DNA of 64,000 bases, taken from positions 124,001-188,000 of the forward strand of contig JBBQHP010000003.1 in assembly GCA_038324085.1 (NCBI GenBank). Reading direction: 5' to 3'. Each line of letters opens with the position of its first letter. Position 1 is the first letter of the stretch. Below are positions 1 through 8,512 of this stretch, in pieces. Origin of the DNA: Ga0077523 sp038324085 (lineage in GTDB: Bacteria > Pseudomonadota > Gammaproteobacteria > Burkholderiales > Ga0077523). Position numbers and translations under genes: made by a program. The notes beneath the pieces were generated by a model that saw only the letters and a program-made list of their open reading frames with translations, ran no database searches and had not been told where the DNA came from.

Positions 1-342
1 CAGGGCGGCGAGCAGTGCCTGGCCGGCGAGCGCGTAGTCTGCCAGGCCCCCGGCAAGTGGCGTGGGATTGCGCCCGTGTCCGGGAAAATCGAAGGTGACG
101 GCGACGTAGCCGTTGCGTGCGAGGGAGATCGCGAACGGCTGCATCAGTTGCTGCGAACCGGCGAAACCGTGGGCGATCACGATCACGGGCGCTCGTTCGG
201 CCGACGCGGGCCGGAACACGGTGACCGGGATCGTACCGACGCGATCGCGCACGATCTCGATCCCCGTGGTGGCGCTCTCCAGGCGCCAAAGCGCCAGGAC
301 GATCGCAAACACGGCGGCGAGTGCTACGTACGGAAATCGCAT
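1..342 (-). CDS. Alpha/beta hydrolase, C-terminus beyond window edge
   Basis: Leftward partial gene; the first 114 residues are visible, from an ATG at 342. The N-terminus is a hydrophobic signal or anchor segment (MRFPYVALAAVFAIVLALW). It is followed by a beta-strand, then the typical oxyanion-region motif HGFAGSQ near residue 66 and the strand-turn FDFPGHGRN near residue 89. This is the usual start of a secreted or membrane-anchored alpha/beta hydrolase of the dienelactone hydrolase/esterase type. The nucleophile elbow and catalytic His lie outside the window, so the substrate cannot be inferred. No homology to neighbouring genes was noticed. Confidence 0.75.
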   Translation of the reverse strand, partial: MRFPYVALAAVFAIVLALWRLESATTGIEIVRDRVGTIPVTVFRPASAERAPVIVIAHGFAGSQQLMQPFAISLARNGYVAVTFDFPGHGRNPTPLAGGLADYALAGQALLAAL

Positions 343-663
343 CTAACCGGACGTGCGAGTGTTCGAATCCGCGTCGGAATCCGTGTCGGCGTGGCCGTCA
401 CGGGTTAACGCGCAGTCGATTCGCGCGCTTCTGCTTTCGCGCGTGCCAGCGAAGCGCCCGTGGCATCGATTGCCTTCTCGACGCGCTCGAGCCCGATGCC
501 GCGACCCCCGATCGGCGGTCCGGCGGAATCAACACCGCACAACCGCGACCCTGGGTCGGTCGCGCGGGAAGCGGCCGTCGATCCGTCGCCCCGGGCAGTG
601 TTGCGCGTGGCGCGGGCACGTGCCGGGTGGTCCGGTGTTGCCTGCCCTTGAAGGTGCACGTTT
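343..663. other. Intergenic stretch, no convincing gene
   Basis: About 320 bases between the hydrolase start and the DUF4124 stop. The leftward frame over 405-490 would encode a helical, charged tail (ending AKAEARESTAR) that looks protein-like. It has no plausible upstream body or start and may be a gene remnant. The two flanking genes both read leftward, so the promoter of the hydrolase should lie near 343-420, but I could not identify convincing boxes. Confidence 0.4.
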
Positions 664-966
664 CTAGTCCCGGTTCCGGTTGTTCGGTGCCGCCCGCTCG
701 GGTGCAGTGCCTTGATAGTTCGACCCCTGCGAGTAATCTGCCTTGCCATCACCGCCGTCGTGATTCTGCGGGCGCATGCGCATCTCGTTCGCCTTCAGGT
801 CCTGGCGGGTGAGCTTCTTCTCCTGTCGCGTACCGGTCTTCTCGCACGGCTCCTGCGAGTAGACCACCGCGTTCGACTTGTCGCGGCACTTGTACACGGC
901 CGCCTGCGCTGCGGGCACCAGCAAGACCGCAGCGAGCAGCATCATCGTTGTGCACCTCATGTCCAT
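664..966 (-). CDS. DUF4124-type secreted small protein
   Basis: A 100-residue protein with a cleavable signal peptide (MDMRCTTMMLLAAVLLVPAAQA, cleavage near residue 22). It is followed by AVYKCRDKSNAVVYSQEPC, the hallmark start of DUF4124, in which two cysteines flank a short beta-hairpin with a Y-K-C and a V-Y-S-Q-x-P-C signature. The rest is charged and low in complexity. The start at 966 is chosen because GGAG stands 5 bases upstream; a second in-frame ATG at 960 is possible. It probably acts in the periplasm; function unknown for the family. It lies 28 bases downstream of the acyl-CoA ligase and could be co-transcribed with it. Confidence 0.75.
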   Translation of the reverse strand: MDMRCTTMMLLAAVLLVPAAQAAVYKCRDKSNAVVYSQEPCEKTGTRQEKKLTRQDLKANEMRMRPQNHDGGDGKADYSQGSNYQGTAPERAAPNNRNRD

Positions 967-994
967 ATCGTCTCCGCGTCCGCCGTGACGGCGT

Positions 995-2620
995 TCAGGT
1001 TCCCGGCAGCTTGTGGGCCTTGAAGTCTTCCCGCAGCTTGGTCTTGAGCAGCTTGCCGGTCGCAGTGTGCGGGAGTTGGTCGACGAAGACCACGTCGTCG
1101 GGTATCCACCATTTGGCGACCCTGCCTTCGAAAAACTTGAGCAGCTCATCGCGATCGACCGCGATGCCGTCCTTGCAGCGCACGATCAGCAACGGACGTT
1201 CGTCCCATTTCGGGTGTGCGATCCCGATCACCGCCGCCTCGGCCACGCCGTGGTGTCCCATGGCGGCGTTCTCGAGATCGATCGAGCTGATCCATTCGCC
1301 GCCCGACTTGATCACATCCTTCGAGCGGTCGGTGATCTGCATGAAGCCGTCGGCGTCCAGCGTTGCCACGTCGCCGGTGGGAAACCATCCGTCGTGCAGC
1401 GGATCGCCGCCTTCACCCTTGAAATACTCGCTGCAGATCCACGGCCCGCGCACCAGCAGGTTGCCGAAGGCCTTGCCATCGCGCGGCAGCTCGGCACCTT
1501 CGTCGTCGACGATCTTCATGTCCACGCCGTAGATGACGCGCCCCTGCTTGTTCTGGATCGCGTCGCGCTCGCTCTTCGGGAGTGCCAGCTGACAGTTCTT
1601 GAACGTGTTGACGGTACCGAGCGGACTCATCTCGGTCATGCCCCAGGCATGCAGCACCTGGACGCCGAATTCGTCCTCGAAACTGCGGATCATCGCCGGC
1701 GGGCAGGCCGAACCGCCGATGATGGTGCGCTTCAAGGGACCGAAATCGAGCTTGTTGCCTTTGACGTGCGCCAGCAGGCCGAGCCAGATCGTCGGCACGC
1801 CCGCGGATACGGTGACGGCTTCCTGCACGAACAGTTCATGCAGGCTCGCGCCGTCGAGCTGGGCACCGGGAAACACCAGCTTCGCGCCGACCATCGGGGC
1901 GCTGTAGGGCAGGCCCCACGCATTGACGTGAAACATGGGCACGACCGGCAGCACGACGTCGCGCGCAGACAGATTGAGCGCGTCGGGGAGACAGGCCGCG
2001 TAGGCGTGCAGGATCGTGGAGCGATGACTGTAGAGCACGCCCTTCGGATTGCCCGTGGTCCCGGATGTGTAACACAGCGACGAGGCGGTGTTCTCGTCGA
2101 GCGCAGGCCAATCGAACTGGTCGGAGTGGCCGTTGACGAGATCTTCGTAGCACTTCAACTCGAGGCTCGACGACGCCGGCATATGCGCCTTGTCGGTCAT
2201 CAGCACCCAGTGCCGCACGCCCTTGGCAAGCGGTGCCAGCTTCTCGACCAGTGGCAGGAAACTGAGGTCGAAGAACACACAACGATCTTCGGCATGCGCG
2301 ATGATGTAGGCGATCTGTTCCGGGAACAGACGCGGGTTGATGGTGTGGCACACGGCGCCGCTGCCGGACACCGCGTAGTAGATCTCGAAGTGGCGAAAAC
2401 CGTTCCAGGCAAGCGTGCCGACCCGTTCGGTAGGCTTCACGTCGAGCGCCCGCAGCGCATTGGCGAGCTGCCGGGATCGCCGGTGCGCTTCGGTGTACGT
2501 ATAGCGATGAATGCCGCCTTCGACCAGTCTGGACACTATCTCGGTGTCGCCGTGATAGCGGTCGGCATGCCGGATCAGCGCCGTGATATTGAGCGGCGTG
2601 TTCATCATCAGACCGTGCAT
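995..2620 (-). CDS. Long/medium-chain fatty-acyl-CoA ligase (AMP-forming)
   Basis: A 541-residue ANL-superfamily adenylating enzyme that activates a carboxylic acid to its CoA thioester using ATP. The P-loop-like A3 motif YTSGTTGNPKG is at about 184-194. The acid-side motif HAWGMTEMSP is near 330, the GWFPTGDVA motif (ribose binding) near 420, and the C-terminal ATGKLLKTKLRE carries the catalytic lysine. Sequence flavour (VVPMFHVNAWGLPY) is that of long-chain fatty-acid-CoA ligases. The ATG at 2620 is preceded by GGGAG at a spacing of 8. The gene is divergent from the ABC-transporter operon, which suggests that the imported acid may be its substrate (inference). Chain-length specificity cannot be read from the sequence. 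Confidence 0.9.
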   Translation of the reverse strand: MHGLMMNTPLNITALIRHADRYHGDTEIVSRLVEGGIHRYTYTEAHRRSRQLANALRALDVKPTERVGTLAWNGFRHFEIYYAVSGSGAVCHTINPRLFPEQIAYIIAHAEDRCVFFDLSFLPLVEKLAPLAKGVRHWVLMTDKAHMPASSSLELKCYEDLVNGHSDQFDWPALDENTASSLCYTSGTTGNPKGVLYSHRSTILHAYAACLPDALNLSARDVVLPVVPMFHVNAWGLPYSAPMVGAKLVFPGAQLDGASLHELFVQEAVTVSAGVPTIWLGLLAHVKGNKLDFGPLKRTIIGGSACPPAMIRSFEDEFGVQVLHAWGMTEMSPLGTVNTFKNCQLALPKSERDAIQNKQGRVIYGVDMKIVDDEGAELPRDGKAFGNLLVRGPWICSEYFKGEGGDPLHDGWFPTGDVATLDADGFMQITDRSKDVIKSGGEWISSIDLENAAMGHHGVAEAAVIGIAHPKWDERPLLIVRCKDGIAVDRDELLKFFEGRVAKWWIPDDVVFVDQLPHTATGKLLKTKLREDFKAHKLPGT

Positions 2621-2970
2621 GGATCGGACTCCCGTTGGAAAAAAAATCGGCGTGCGAGGACGTACGATTGTAGCCGGAGCCTTGCGCCAGTGGCTGTGCC
2701 GCACGATTCGCTGCGGTGCAATATGCAAACCGCGGGCGGCCCTTCTCGTTTACACGGGTGGGTCGATGGGGCAGAATCGGCCGCTATTGCCGGCAGATGC
2801 AACGCCGTGTCGCGCGGACTGGACGAGCGCTGGGCCGATGCACCGAGCGAGGGACACAGCGTCGACCACAGCACGCGCTGTCATCGTTTGGGACTCCGCA
2901 ACCGTTGACTACAAGACCGGTGGACCAATCCGCCGGCATCCAAGAAAACGATTCAATGGGAGGTATGGAC
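2621..2970. promoter_or_regulatory. Divergent control region, ligase / ABC transporter
   Basis: A 350-base intergenic region between two divergent units. On the minus strand a TACAAT-like -10 box (complement of 2667-2672) lies about 47 bases upstream of the ligase start, without a good -35 box. On the plus strand a TTGACT sequence at 2905-2910 lacks a clear -10 partner. No clean operator palindrome was found. The position makes it the likely shared control region for both transcripts. Confidence 0.4.
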
Positions 2971-4227
2971 ATGATGAAGCTTCGGCTGCGTGCCGTCGTT
3001 CTGTGCGGGCTGACTTTGCTGGCGTGCGCGATGCCGGCGATGGCGGACAACGTTCTCAAGATCGCCTATCTCGAGGGTCTCTCGGGGCCCTTCGGCAACG
3101 TCGGTGAAGTGGGACTGCGCCATCTGCAGTTCGCCGCGGAGCGCATCAACGCGAAAGGCGGGGTGCTCGGACAGCAGATCGAAGTCGTGCCCTTCGACAC
3201 CAAGACCAGTCCGCAAGAGGCGCAGCTGGTGTTCAAGCAACTGGTCGACCAGGGCATCCGCTACATGATGCAGGGCAACGGTTCCTCGGTGGCGCTGGCC
3301 CTGTCGGACGCGCTCGCGAAGCACAATCGGCGCAATCCCGATCAGACCGTGCTGTACATGAACTACGGCGCCGTCGATCCCTCGCTCACCAACGACAAGT
3401 GCAACTACTTCCATTTCCGCTTCGACGCCGACGTGGACATGAAGATGCAGGCGCTGACCAACTACATGGCCGCGCAGAAGGACATCAAGAAGGTCTACCT
3501 GATCAACCAGGATTATTCCTTCGGCCAGTCGGTTGCCAAGGCAGCGCGAGCAATGCTCACCAAGAAGCGCCCCGATATCGAGATCGTCGGCGACGACCTG
3601 CATCCGCTCGGCAAGGTCAAGGATTTCGCGCCCTACGTCGCCAAGATCAAGGCGTCGGGGGCCGACTCGGTCGTCAGCGGCAACTGGGGCAACGACATCG
3701 CGCTGCTGATCAAGGCCGCGAAGGACGCCGGTCTCAAGGCTGATTTCTATACCTACTACGCCGGTGGGCTCGGCACGCCGCCGGTCATCGGGGAAGCCGG
3801 CGTCGGTCACCTGAAACAGGTGACCGTGTTTCATTCGAACATCGGCGGCAGCGGCACCGTCGCCATGGTCGAGGCCTACCGCAAGCGCTTTGCCGATTCA
3901 TCGGACGATTTCTACTGGACCAGCATCATGAACGCGATGGAGATGCTGACCCGCGCCATGGAGAAGGTGAAGTCCACCGATCCGGTCAAGGTCGCCAAGG
4001 CGATGGAGAACATGAAGATCGACACCATCACCGGCGAAGTCACGATGCGTGCGGACAATCACCAGGCGCTGCAGGCGATCTTCGTGTCGACTTTCTCCAA
4101 GGCCAACGGCAAGGACGTGAAGTTCGACGTCGAGCGCACCGGCTTCGGCTTCAAGACCGATGCCCGCATCGAGGCGAAGGACACCGTGCTGCCGACGACC
4201 TGCAAGTTCGAGCGGCCGAAGGGCTAG
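2971..4227 (+). CDS. ABC transporter substrate-binding protein, LivJ-type
   Basis: A 418-residue periplasmic binding protein of the type I (Leu/Ile/Val-binding) fold. It has a signal peptide of about 25 residues (MMKLRLRAVVLCGLTLLACAMPAMA), then the strand KIAYLEGLSGPFGNVG that contacts ligand in this family. Further family marks are GNGSSVALALSDAL, VYLINQDYSFGQSVA and the second-lobe SGNWGNDIALLIKAA. The ATG at 2971 is preferred over ATGs at 2956 and 2965 because GGGAGG then lies 7 bases upstream. It is the first gene of a transporter operon. Divergence from classical LivJ and the adjacent CoA-ligase and beta-oxidation genes hint that the ligand is an organic or aromatic acid rather than a branched-chain amino acid (inference). 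Confidence 0.9.
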   Translation: MMKLRLRAVVLCGLTLLACAMPAMADNVLKIAYLEGLSGPFGNVGEVGLRHLQFAAERINAKGGVLGQQIEVVPFDTKTSPQEAQLVFKQLVDQGIRYMMQGNGSSVALALSDALAKHNRRNPDQTVLYMNYGAVDPSLTNDKCNYFHFRFDADVDMKMQALTNYMAAQKDIKKVYLINQDYSFGQSVAKAARAMLTKKRPDIEIVGDDLHPLGKVKDFAPYVAKIKASGADSVVSGNWGNDIALLIKAAKDAGLKADFYTYYAGGLGTPPVIGEAGVGHLKQVTVFHSNIGGSGTVAMVEAYRKRFADSSDDFYWTSIMNAMEMLTRAMEKVKSTDPVKVAKAMENMKIDTITGEVTMRADNHQALQAIFVSTFSKANGKDVKFDVERTGFGFKTDARIEAKDTVLPTTCKFERPKG

Positions 4228-4245
4228 CGCCAGACGACCAACGCG

Positions 4246-4274
4246 GAAAGGGGCGCCCGATGGACGCCCCTTTC
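4246..4274 (+). terminator. Strong hairpin between binding-protein and permease genes
   Basis: A perfect 10-bp stem (GAAAGGGGCG at 4246-4255 with CGCCCCTTTC at 4265-4274) closes a 9-base loop, followed by a weak T-containing tail (GTTTG). It sits just after the stop codon of the binding-protein gene and before the permease genes. Such hairpins commonly act as partial terminators or mRNA stabilisers, allowing more binding protein than membrane components. This role is inferred. Confidence 0.65.
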
Positions 4275-4307
4275 GTTTGACCAAGGCCTCGTGGGAGCCA
4301 GAAGCGC

Positions 4308-5255
4308 GTGGAATTCTTCCTGGTGACATTGCTGAACAGCCTGTCCTACGGACTGCTGCTGTTCATGTTGTCGAGCGGCCTCACGCTGATCTTCAGCATG
4401 ATGGGGGTGCTGAATTTCGCGCATGCGAGCTTCTACATGCTGGGCGCCTATTTCGCCTACCAGACCAGCGTCTACCTGGGGTTCTGGCCGGCGCTGGTCG
4501 TGGCGCCTTTGCTCGTCGCGCTGTGCGGTGCGGTTACCGAGCGCTACGGGTTGCGCACCGTGCACCGCTACGGCCACGTGGCCGAACTGCTGTTCACTTT
4601 CGGCCTCGCCTACATCATCGAGGAGGTGGTGCACCTGATCTGGGGGCGGGCGCCCGTGCCCTACCGCATTCCGGACGTCCTCGACTTCTCCGCGTTCTCG
4701 ATTTTCAGCACCCTCTACCCCGCGTATCGCGTGTTCATGATGGGGGTTTCGGTCGCGATGCTGGCGGCGTTGTACCTGGTACTGACGCGCACCCGGATCG
4801 GCATGATCATCCAGGCGTCGCTGTCGCACCCGGACATGGTGCAGGCCCTCGGCCACAACGTGCCGCGCGTGTTCATGCTCGTGTTCGCGGGCGGGGCGGC
4901 GCTGGCGGGTCTCGCCGGTGTGATCGGTGGCAACGCATTCGTGACCGAGCCCGGCATGGCCGTGTCGGTCGGCACCATCGTGTTCGTGGTCGTGGTGTTC
5001 GGCGGCATGGGGTCGCTGGCCGGTGCGTTCATCGCGTCGCTCATCATCGGCGCGGTGCAGACCTTCTCCGTGGCCTTCGACTACTCGCTGCTCACGGTAT
5101 TCGAGCAGGTCGGCATCACCGTCGATCCGGACTCCGGCTGGATGGAATTGTGGAAAGTGACCATTGCGCAAGCCGGCCCGGTGCTGCCCTACCTGCTGAT
5201 GGTGGCAATGCTGATCGTCCGTCCCAAAGGCCTCATGGGAACGAGGGAGGGATGA
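4308..5255 (+). CDS. livH: Branched-chain-type ABC permease, LivH-like
   Basis: A 315-residue inner-membrane protein with about eight hydrophobic helices and the LivH-type signature NFAHASFYMLGAYFAY near the second helix. The conserved cytoplasmic loop for ATPase contact contains GMIIQASLSHPDMVQALGHN, and the downstream segment VVVVFGGMGSLAGAFIASLIIG is typical of the family. The start is GTG at 4308 with GGGAG about 10 bases upstream. It would pair with the LivM-like protein to form the transmembrane channel. The end of the gene runs straight into a 111-bp tandem repeat array rather than directly into the partner permease gene, which is unusual. Confidence 0.9.
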   Translation: MEFFLVTLLNSLSYGLLLFMLSSGLTLIFSMMGVLNFAHASFYMLGAYFAYQTSVYLGFWPALVVAPLLVALCGAVTERYGLRTVHRYGHVAELLFTFGLAYIIEEVVHLIWGRAPVPYRIPDVLDFSAFSIFSTLYPAYRVFMMGVSVAMLAALYLVLTRTRIGMIIQASLSHPDMVQALGHNVPRVFMLVFAGGAALAGLAGVIGGNAFVTEPGMAVSVGTIVFVVVVFGGMGSLAGAFIASLIIGAVQTFSVAFDYSLLTVFEQVGITVDPDSGWMELWKVTIAQAGPVLPYLLMVAMLIVRPKGLMGTREG

Positions 5256-5559
5256 CGTGAGCTACCCGGCGAGGGGCCCCCGCAGGGGGATCGACGGCCA
5301 GGCGAGCGGCATCGGCCGCCGACAGTGGCGCTGCGAATTGACCGCGCGAAGAGTCGGAGGCGGCGACGTGAGCTACCCGGCGAGGGGCCCCCGCAGGGGG
5401 ATCGACGGCCAAGCGAGCGGCATCGGCCGCCGACAGTGGCGCTGCGAATTGACCGCGCAAAGAGTCGGAGGCGGCGACGTGAGCTACCCGGCGAGGGGGC
5501 CCCGCAGGGGGATCGACGGCCAGGCGAGCGGCATCGGCCGCCGACAGTGGCGCTGCGAA
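5253..5559 (+). repeat. 111-bp tandem repeat, about 2.8 copies, between permease genes
   Basis: Copies begin at 5257, 5368 and 5479 (each at GTGAGCTACCCGGCGAGG). They are nearly identical; the third copy stops at about 5559. The period of 111 is a multiple of three, so any frame open in one unit is open across the array. Each unit carries a GC-rich hairpin (CCCCC-GCA-GGGGG). Copies 2 and 3 are preceded by GGAGGCGGCGAC and the first by GGGAGGGATGAC, so each has a ribosome-binding-site-like element before a GTG. A frame starting at GTG 5257 (108 codons, repeating a 37-residue unit) ends at TGA 5581-5583, overlapping the ATG of the next permease gene (ATGA). Whether it is translated is unknown. 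Confidence 0.9.
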
Positions 5560-5579
5560 GCGTCTGCGGGAGCAGCGCG

Positions 5580-6836
5580 ATGATGTCCTGGCGCCGCTTC
5601 TTTATCTGGGGTGCGACGGCAGCGGTCCTGATCGCCGCCCCGCTCGTGTTCACGCAGGGCTTCGCGGTCTCCATGCTCACGCAGATGGGCATCGCGATCA
5701 TCTTCGCGCTGTCGTACAACATGCTGCTCGGCCAGACCGGCATGCTGTCCTTCGGCCACGCGGTGTATTTCGGGCTCGGCGCCTTCTTTTCCGCGCATGC
5801 GCTGAACGCGATCGGTGCGGGCACGTTCCACTGGCCGGTCACGCTGCTGCCGCTCATCGGTGGCGCGGCCGGGCTCGTCTTCGGGATCATCTTCGGCTAC
5901 ATCACCACCAAACACGCGGGGACGCCGTTCGCGATGATCTCGCTCGGCATCGCGGAGATGGTCGCGGCCAGTTCGCTCATGTTTCCCAGCTTCTTCGGTG
6001 GCGAAGGCGGCATAGCGACCAACCGCGTCGTGGGCGAGCCGGTCATGGGCATCGACTTCGGGCCGGGGATCCAGGTCTACTACCTCATCGCCGCGTGGTG
6101 CTTCGTGTGCATGATCGCCATGTATGCATTGACCCAGACGCCGCTCGGACGCATGGCCAATGCCGTACGTGACAATCCCGAGCGGGTGCGATTCATCGGC
6201 TACAACCCGACCCGCGTGCGTTTCATGATGTTGAGCCTCGCAGGATTCTTCGCCGGCATCGCGGGCGCGCTCGAAGTGATCAACTTCGAACTGATCACCG
6301 CCGAGCGTCTGGGCACCGTGGCTTCGGGCAATGTCCTGCTGATGGCCTTCATCGGCGGCGTGGGGCATTTCTACGGACCGGTGATCGGGGCGATCTTCGT
6401 GACATTCCTGCAATCCGCCCTCTCGAACTACACGCAGGCCTGGCTGCTCTACTTCGGCCTGTTCTTCCTCGTGATGATCCTGTTCGCGCCCGGCGGCATC
6501 GCTTCCCTGGTCACCCTGCACAAGCCCGCGGTGCGGGTGCACAAACTGGGCCGTCTCGCGCTGCCCTACGCCGGCGCCGCTGCCGCCGCGGCGCTGCTGC
6601 TGCTCGGGTTGGTCGCCGTGATCGAGATGATCTATCACATGGAGACCAATGCCCAGCAGGTCGGGACGGTCATGACGCTGTTCGGCCATGATATGGACGT
6701 GGCGACACTGCAGCCCTGGCTGGTGTCCGTGGCGATCCTCGTCGTCGGCGGCTTGCTGCTCGCATTCGCAGCCCGCTTCGTTCGCGCCGCCTGGGCGGAT
6801 GTCGCGGCAGCGATCAACCGGGCGCAGGAGGTCTGA
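5580..6836 (+). CDS. livM: Branched-chain-type ABC permease, LivM-like, with C-terminal extension
   Basis: A 418-residue inner-membrane permease. The LivM signature GQTGMLSFGHAVYFGLGAFF is at about 51-70. The family loop NPERVRFIGYNPTRVRF (ATPase-coupling region) lies near residue 200, and VLLMAFIGGVGHFYGPVIGAIF near 255. Classical LivM proteins end about 100 residues earlier; this one continues with two further hydrophobic segments (AAAAAALLLLGLVAVIEMIY and LVSVAILVVGGLLLAFAARF). The ATG at 5580 follows GGGAG at good spacing; the frame stays open upstream through the repeat array but has no family homology there. The stop TGA overlaps the next start (TGATG), indicating translational coupling to the ATPase gene. 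Confidence 0.9.
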   Translation: MMSWRRFFIWGATAAVLIAAPLVFTQGFAVSMLTQMGIAIIFALSYNMLLGQTGMLSFGHAVYFGLGAFFSAHALNAIGAGTFHWPVTLLPLIGGAAGLVFGIIFGYITTKHAGTPFAMISLGIAEMVAASSLMFPSFFGGEGGIATNRVVGEPVMGIDFGPGIQVYYLIAAWCFVCMIAMYALTQTPLGRMANAVRDNPERVRFIGYNPTRVRFMMLSLAGFFAGIAGALEVINFELITAERLGTVASGNVLLMAFIGGVGHFYGPVIGAIFVTFLQSALSNYTQAWLLYFGLFFLVMILFAPGGIASLVTLHKPAVRVHKLGRLALPYAGAAAAAALLLLGLVAVIEMIYHMETNAQQVGTVMTLFGHDMDVATLQPWLVSVAILVVGGLLLAFAARFVRAAWADVAAAINRAQEV

Positions 6837-7585
6837 TGCCTGCCGCCCTCGAACTCACGGACGTTCGCAAGAGCTTCGGCAAGACCGCCATCATCAATGG
6901 CGTGCATCTCGCCATCGAGAAAGGCGAGCGACACGCGGTCATCGGTCCGAACGGTGCGGGCAAATCGACACTGTTCAATCTCATCAGCGGCCGCTTCCCG
7001 GTTACCTCGGGCAGCATCCGGCTCGACGGTCACGAGATCACCGCCCTCGCACCCCAGGACATCAACCGGCGCGGGCTCTCGCGCAGTTTCCAGATCACCA
7101 ATATTTTCCCGAAGCTTTCGGTGTTCGAGAACCTGCGCTGCGCGGTACTTTGGTCGCAGGGGTACCGCTATTCGTTCTGGCAGCGCGTCGGCGGTCTCGA
7201 GGACGTGCGCGAACGTGCCGACGAGCTGGTGCGGATGATCGGCCTGGAGCGGCGGCGCGACACGCTCTCGGGGGTGCTCTCCTACGCCGAACAGCGCGCG
7301 CTGGAGATCGGCGTGACGATCGGCGGCGGCGCCAATGTCATCCTGCTCGATGAGCCGACCGCGGGCATGAGCAACTCGGAGACGGCCGACGCGGTCGCGC
7401 TGATCCGCAACGTCACCGAGGGCAAGACCCTGGTCATGGTGGAGCACGACATGAGCGTCGTGTTCGGCCTCGCCGACCGCATCTCGGTGCTCGTCTACGG
7501 CGAGGTCATCGCGACCGGCAGCCCGCAGGACATCCGCAACAACAAGGCGGTGCAGGAAGCCTATCTCGGGACGGAGGTGGACTAG
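6836..7585 (+). CDS. livG: ABC transporter ATP-binding protein, LivG-like
   Basis: A 249-residue cytoplasmic ATPase. Walker A is GPNGAGKST at 37-45, and Walker B with the glutamate is NVILLDEPTAGM near 165-176. The ABC signature region is LSYAEQRALEIG, and the switch histidine is in VEHDMSVVF. The insertion NRRGLSRSFQITNIFPKLSV is the LivG-type Q-loop. The start codon overlaps the stop of the LivM-like gene. It energises the permease pair together with the LivF-like ATPase encoded downstream. Confidence 0.93.
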   Translation: MPAALELTDVRKSFGKTAIINGVHLAIEKGERHAVIGPNGAGKSTLFNLISGRFPVTSGSIRLDGHEITALAPQDINRRGLSRSFQITNIFPKLSVFENLRCAVLWSQGYRYSFWQRVGGLEDVRERADELVRMIGLERRRDTLSGVLSYAEQRALEIGVTIGGGANVILLDEPTAGMSNSETADAVALIRNVTEGKTLVMVEHDMSVVFGLADRISVLVYGEVIATGSPQDIRNNKAVQEAYLGTEVD

Positions 7586-7668
7586 AGTGAACATGCCCGC
7601 ACACTTGAAATGCCCGCTGATCCTGAAGGGCGCGCGTGCGTGCCTTGGCACTGCCCGGCGTCACGGCC

Positions 7669-8364
7669 ATGCTTGAGGTCCGCGATCTGCACGCGTTCTA
7701 CGGCAAGAGCCACATCCTGCACGGCGTACACCTGAGCGTCGGCCCGGGCGAGATCGTGAGCCTGCTCGGACGCAATGGCGTAGGCCGTTCCACGACCATC
7801 AAGGCGATCATGGGGCAGGTGGTGTCGAACGGCTCGGTCGCGTTCAAGGGCAAGGAGATCATGGGTCGCAAGACCTACGCGATCGCTCGCCAGGGACTGG
7901 GCTATGTTCCCGAGAACCGCGACATCTTTCCGACGCTCACCGTGCGCCAGAACCTCATGCTCGGCATGAAGGGTCGCAAGGAATCGGGCCGCTGGAGTCT
8001 CGATGACATGTACAACCTGTTCCCACGGTTGCGCGAGCGCGCCGACGCACCCGCGGGCGTGCTCTCCGGCGGCGAGCAGCAGATGCTCACGCTGTGCCGC
8101 ACGCTCATGGGCGATCCCGACCTCGTCATGATCGACGAGCCGACCGAAGGGCTGGCGCCCAAGATCGTCGAACAGGTGGCGAATCTGTTCGACGAGATCG
8201 CGAAACGCGGCATCTCGATCCTGCTCGTGGAACAGAAGCTAACCATCGCCCTCAAGATCTGCCAGCGGCTGTACGTGATGGGTCACGGCCAGATCGTGTT
8301 CGAGGGCACGCCAGACGATTTGCGTTCGAACGAAGCAGTGCGCAAGGAGTGGCTGGAAGTCTGA
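7669..8364 (+). CDS. livF: ABC transporter ATP-binding protein, LivF-like, Walker A Lys-to-Arg
   Basis: A 231-residue cytoplasmic ATPase of LivF type (starts MLEVRDLHAFYGKSHILHGV). Walker A reads GRNGVGRST at 34-42, with arginine at residue 40 where the nucleotide-binding lysine normally stands. The Q-loop region GYVPENRDIFPTLTV, signature LSGGEQQMLTLCR, Walker B LVMIDEPTEGL and the switch histidine position (EQKL, where LivG has EHDM) follow. The ATG at 7669 fits the family N-terminus; an upstream GTG at 7636 with GAAGGG ahead of it is an alternative. From memory, related betaproteobacterial LivF proteins also show this Arg, so it may be a subfamily trait and not damage. Confidence 0.88.
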   Translation: MLEVRDLHAFYGKSHILHGVHLSVGPGEIVSLLGRNGVGRSTTIKAIMGQVVSNGSVAFKGKEIMGRKTYAIARQGLGYVPENRDIFPTLTVRQNLMLGMKGRKESGRWSLDDMYNLFPRLRERADAPAGVLSGGEQQMLTLCRTLMGDPDLVMIDEPTEGLAPKIVEQVANLFDEIAKRGISILLVEQKLTIALKICQRLYVMGHGQIVFEGTPDDLRSNEAVRKEWLEV

Positions 8365-8512
8365 GGGCTCGTGATACGTCACCGGTGGCAGGTGAATCGC
8401 AGGCTCTGGCTCACGCCGCGACACGCGACATCGGTGTGCCCATGCATCCGGGCACGAAGCTCCGACCCACGCAGCAACAGCCCGCCGCGATCTGCGAGTC
8501 ACGAACCACCAA

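Noticed and set aside
5325..5579. Upstream extension of the livM-like frame through the tandem repeat
   Set aside because: The extension is repeat-derived, Arg-rich and outside family homology; the ATG at 5580 has a good ribosome-binding site.
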